Source: Weeksellaceae bacterium (lineage in GTDB: Bacteria > Bacteroidota > Bacteroidia > Flavobacteriales > Weeksellaceae). Taken from it: a DNA stretch of 9,353 nt. Under the pieces are notes generated by a model, which worked only from the letters and a program-made list of their open reading frames with translations, was not told the DNA's origin and searched no databases. The stretch covers positions 1 to 9,353 of the forward strand of contig JAQVDG010000057.1 of NCBI GenBank assembly GCA_028698395.1. Reading direction: 5' to 3'. The position numbers were made by a program, and so were the translations under genes. Shown here one piece after another: positions 6,960-9,353 of this stretch (positions are counted from its first letter, which is position 1; each line of letters begins with the position of its first letter).

Positions 6960-8618
6960 ATGACACAAAAAGAACAACATAAAAAATTAGGCGATACACT
7001 TTGGGATATTGCCAATGATTTGAGAGGAGTTATGAATGCGGATGATTTTCGTGATTATATGCTTTCATTTCTCTTTCTTCGGTATTTGTCCTTCAACTAT
7101 GAAGAAGCAGCTAAAAAAGAATTAGGTAAAGATTATCCAGCAAGTCGTTCAAAGGATAGTAGATTTGATTATACCGTACCTCCTCCATTGGAAGACTGGT
7201 ACAAAATCAATAATGATGATATTGCAGAGTTTGAGGATAATATGCGTAAAAAAGTGCATTATGTTATCAAACCAAAATATTTGTGGAGCAACATCACTCA
7301 TTTGGCTAGTAGACAAAATGATGAATTATTGCAAACGCTTCGAGAAGGATTTCGATATATTGAAGATGAATCATTTGGAACTACGTTTAAAGGACTTTTC
7401 TCTGAAATTAACCTTAATTCGGAGAAGCTTGGTAAAACTGAGAAAGAAAGAAATGACAAACTTTGTAAGATTATCAGAAAAATAGCAGAAGGTATTGCTG
7501 ACTTTTCAACTGATACCGATACATTAGGAGATGCTTATGAATATTTGATTGGTAAGTTTGCGGCCGGTTCAGGTAAAAAAGCTGGAGAATTTTACACGCC
7601 TCAACAAATTTCAACCATTCTTTCCCGAATTGTACTTTTGGATTCCCACGACCCAACACAAGGGTACAAACATAAATTGACTAAAGTTTTGGATTTCACC
7701 TGTGGTTCAGGTTCTCTTTTATTGAATGTTCGTACACAATTGAAAAATGAAACTAAAGGAAAAGGAACAATCGGAAAAATATATGGGCAAGAAAAGAATA
7801 TCACCACTTATAACCTTGCTCGCATGAATATGCTTTTACATGGTATGAAAGATACTGAGTTTGAGATATTCCACGGCGATACTTTATTGAATCAATGGGA
7901 TGAATTTAACCAAATGAATCCGAGCAAAAAAATAAAATTCGATGCTATTGTTGCCAATCCGCCTTTTAGTTTACGTTGGGAACCAAACGATACATTGGCA
8001 GAAGATTTTCGTTTTAAAGGTTATGGTTTAGCGCCGAAGTCTGCTGCTGATTTTGCTTTTCTATTACATGGTTTTCATTTCTTAGGCACAGAAGGTCAAT
8101 TAGCTGATGATGGTACGATGGCAATTATCTTGCCTCATGGTGTTCTATTCCGTGGTGGTGCAGAAGCACGCATCCGAGAAAAGCTTTTAAAAGATAATCA
8201 TATTGATACCGTAATAGGCTTACCATCCAATTTGTTTTATTCAACAGGTATTCCAGTTTGTATTTTAGTATTGAAAAAATGTAAAAAACGAGACGATGTA
8301 TTATTTATAAATGCGAGTGAGCAATTCGAAAAAGGAAAACGACAAAACACTCTTTCTGAAAAGCATTTAGATAATATCGTAGAAACTTACAAATTCAGGA
8401 ATGAAAGAGAGCGATATTCTCGCCGAGTTTTAATGGACGAAATAAAAAAGAATGACTTCAATCTGAACATTTCAAGATACGTGAGTACTTCAGAAGACGA
8501 AATTCAAATTGACTTGAAAGAAGTAAACAAAAAAATGATTTCAATTAACGAAAGTATTAAAACAAATACAGACAAACACAACGAATTTTTAAAAGAATTG
8601 GGTTTGCCGTTGATATAG
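6960..8618 (+). CDS. hsdM: Type I restriction-modification methyltransferase HsdM
   Basis: S-adenosylmethionine-dependent adenine-N6 methyltransferase that marks the host's copies of the HsdS target and forms the M2S core to which HsdR binds. The 552-residue protein has the helical HsdM N-terminal domain (about 8-150, including FRDYMLSFLFLRYLSF), the conserved GEFYTP (209-214), SAM-binding motif I DFTCGSGSLL (245-254), catalytic motif IV NPPF (333-336) and a C-terminal helical region. All key residues are present and the length is normal. It starts 12 bases after the prrC stop. Unusually it is the last gene, behind hsdR and the toxin, whereas most type I loci keep hsdM next to hsdS; protection during establishment would then need regulated expression or an unseen internal promoter. 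No convincing terminator follows the stop. Confidence 0.96.
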   Translation: MTQKEQHKKLGDTLWDIANDLRGVMNADDFRDYMLSFLFLRYLSFNYEEAAKKELGKDYPASRSKDSRFDYTVPPPLEDWYKINNDDIAEFEDNMRKKVHYVIKPKYLWSNITHLASRQNDELLQTLREGFRYIEDESFGTTFKGLFSEINLNSEKLGKTEKERNDKLCKIIRKIAEGIADFSTDTDTLGDAYEYLIGKFAAGSGKKAGEFYTPQQISTILSRIVLLDSHDPTQGYKHKLTKVLDFTCGSGSLLLNVRTQLKNETKGKGTIGKIYGQEKNITTYNLARMNMLLHGMKDTEFEIFHGDTLLNQWDEFNQMNPSKKIKFDAIVANPPFSLRWEPNDTLAEDFRFKGYGLAPKSAADFAFLLHGFHFLGTEGQLADDGTMAIILPHGVLFRGGAEARIREKLLKDNHIDTVIGLPSNLFYSTGIPVCILVLKKCKKRDDVLFINASEQFEKGKRQNTLSEKHLDNIVETYKFRNERERYSRRVLMDEIKKNDFNLNISRYVSTSEDEIQIDLKEVNKKMISINESIKTNTDKHNEFLKELGLPLI

Positions 8619-8770
8619 TTGTGAGCAATCCACCCACGTAGTCAAGCACATTGTCTGGTCGCACAAATCAACGCTAAAACCAAAACCAGCCAAAGAGCTC
8701 GCCTACTTCAACGCACGTTTGACAGTTTTGCTCGCTGAATGAAAACAAATTCTCTGACAAAACACCTAGG
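8619..8770. other. Intergenic region between hsdM and attC-like site 3
   Basis: No gene or terminator is evident. The stretch is a mosaic of pieces found elsewhere in the window: AAATCAACGCTA (8665-8676, also 1205-1216), TCGCCTACTT (8699-8708, also in the right arm of site 1 at 98-107) and TTGACAGTTTTG (8719-8730, also inside site 2 at 1042-1053). It may be the remnant of an earlier recombination site. Confidence 0.55.
8645..8699. repeat. Imperfect direct repeat, right copy
   Basis: Counterpart of 1179-1234. It shares GCACATT, AAATCAACGCTA and AAACCAAAA in the same order and orientation, with small insertions between them. Confidence 0.5.
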
Positions 8771-8904
8771 CGGTAACACACGCCTATGGGACAATAGCCT
8801 AATTTGGAGCAATTTGGAGGTTTTTCTCCCGCATTAGCTTTTGTGTTGTGCGACAAAGAATACGCCCGCCAATCGGCTACTGCCCATAGCCTCGGTCGTT
8901 AGCA
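8771..8904. repeat. attC-like recombination site 3
   Basis: Stem arms GCCTATGGGACAATAGCC (8782-8799) and GGCTACTGCCCATAGCC (8875-8891) pair almost throughout, the left arm carrying one extra A after GGG, like the extrahelical bases of attC stems. AAC (8775-8777) lies four bases outside the left arm and GTT (8898-8900) six bases outside the right arm. The left half-site GGCGGTAAC (8769-8777) is the exact complement of GTTACCGCC (1091-1099) at the start of the restriction block, while the right half-site GTTAGCAG repeats that of site 1. Length, 134 bp, matches site 2. Confidence 0.64.
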
Positions 8905-9011
8905 GCAAGCCGAAAAAAAATAAGATACGACTAATGGAGCAAAGTTGAAATAAAATGCTATTGGCAAGACAAAAAACAACAACTAAACGTTATTTGAAAA
9001 GCATTGATTTT

Positions 9012-9353
9012 ATGGATAAGCTTTTAAATTATAGAAAAAGAGATAAACTGTATCAGTTTTTAATTGATGATTTTGGTTTTGTAAAAACTGACGAAGGATA
9101 CGATTCAAAAAACTTTGGAAACTTTTACATTTCACTATCTTCGAAAGATTTTTTATTAGATTATATTAATGATAGATCATTTTTAGACATACGAGTTAGA
9201 AGTAAATTAGATCCTAAAGAGTCAATTTCATTGACTTTTCTAAAGAGTTTTTTATATAATCCAGCGAAGTTAAATAACAGTGATGAAGGACTAGATAACA
9301 AAACTAGAATTGAAAGACTAAATAATTTCTTAAAGACTGATTACGAGAAAATT
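9012..9353 (+). CDS. Hypothetical protein, 3' end outside the window
   Basis: An open frame of 114 codons, with no stop before the window edge, encodes a protein beginning MDKLLNYRKRDKLYQFL that I do not recognise. It is AT-rich, charged and looks cytosolic: no signal peptide, membrane segment or known catalytic motif is visible. An alternative in-frame ATG at 8955 would add 19 residues (MLLARQKTTT...), preceded by a stop at 8946. The shorter start is preferred because the extra residues look unlike a folded N-terminus, but this is not certain. It follows the right half-site of attC-like site 3 by about 110 bases, so it would be the first gene of a third cassette. Small unrecognised proteins are typical cassette contents. 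Confidence 0.6.
   Translation, partial: MDKLLNYRKRDKLYQFLIDDFGFVKTDEGYDSKNFGNFYISLSSKDFLLDYINDRSFLDIRVRSKLDPKESISLTFLKSFLYNPAKLNNSDEGLDNKTRIERLNNFLKTDYEKI

Noticed and set aside
7165..7485. 106-codon plus-strand frame inside hsdM
   Set aside because: Out-of-frame shadow of the conserved HsdM N-terminal domain.
1205..8676. Target-site duplication or transposon ends around the restriction operon
   Set aside because: The copies are long, diverged and in direct orientation inside the cassette limits, and there is no transposase or terminal inverted repeat.
8674..8856. 60-codon minus-strand frame downstream of hsdM
   Set aside because: It crosses the left half of attC-like site 3 and repeat fragments; no domain and no start context.
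8980..8997. CTAAACGTTATTTG as a fourth recombination half-site
   Set aside because: It resembles the site 1 right end, but no stem arm or complementary left half-site accompanies it.

Overview
The window looks like a piece of a Bacteroidota (Cytophaga-Flavobacterium-Bacteroides group) accessory region. The pointers are AT-rich coding sequence, an exact Bacteroidota -7 promoter element (TAnnTTTG) ahead of the main operon, a lipobox ending S-C-K, and A-rich rather than Shine-Dalgarno-type start regions. No rRNA, tRNA, CRISPR array, transposase or integrase is visible.

Layout. Positions 1-128, 963-1097 and 8771-8904 are three long imperfect inverted repeats of about 130-135 bp. Each runs AAC, short spacer, stem arm, central variable part, stem arm, spacer, GTT, which is the architecture of integron attC recombination sites. 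Between the first two lies a class D (OXA-type) beta-lactamase lipoprotein gene (137-952). Between the second and third lies one co-directional operon: a small XRE-type regulator (1370-1558), hsdR (1558-4581), hsdS (4574-5818), a prrC-type anticodon nuclease (5820-6947) and hsdM (6960-8618). After the third site an unrecognised gene starts and runs off the window.

How the genes work together. HsdR, HsdS and HsdM form a complete type I restriction-modification system, apparently of the IC family. PrrC is known in E. coli as a latent tRNA-cleaving enzyme held by a type IC complex and released when phage inhibits restriction, so this operon has a primary (DNA) and a fallback (tRNA) layer of defence. 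The regulator overlaps hsdR by one base and probably times expression. An intrinsic terminator (1259-1295) and its own promoter (1340-1347) appear to insulate the operon from upstream transcription.

Most notable. The outer ends of each gene block match each other as integrated cassettes should: GTTAGCAGTA (122-131) pairs with TACTGCTAAC (960-969) around the beta-lactamase, and GTTACCGCC (1091-1099) pairs with GGCGGTAAC (8769-8777) around the restriction operon. This suggests an integron-like cassette array in which a whole 7.8-kb type I restriction and anticodon-nuclease operon is a single cassette. That is inference from sequence structure; no recombinase gene is in view.
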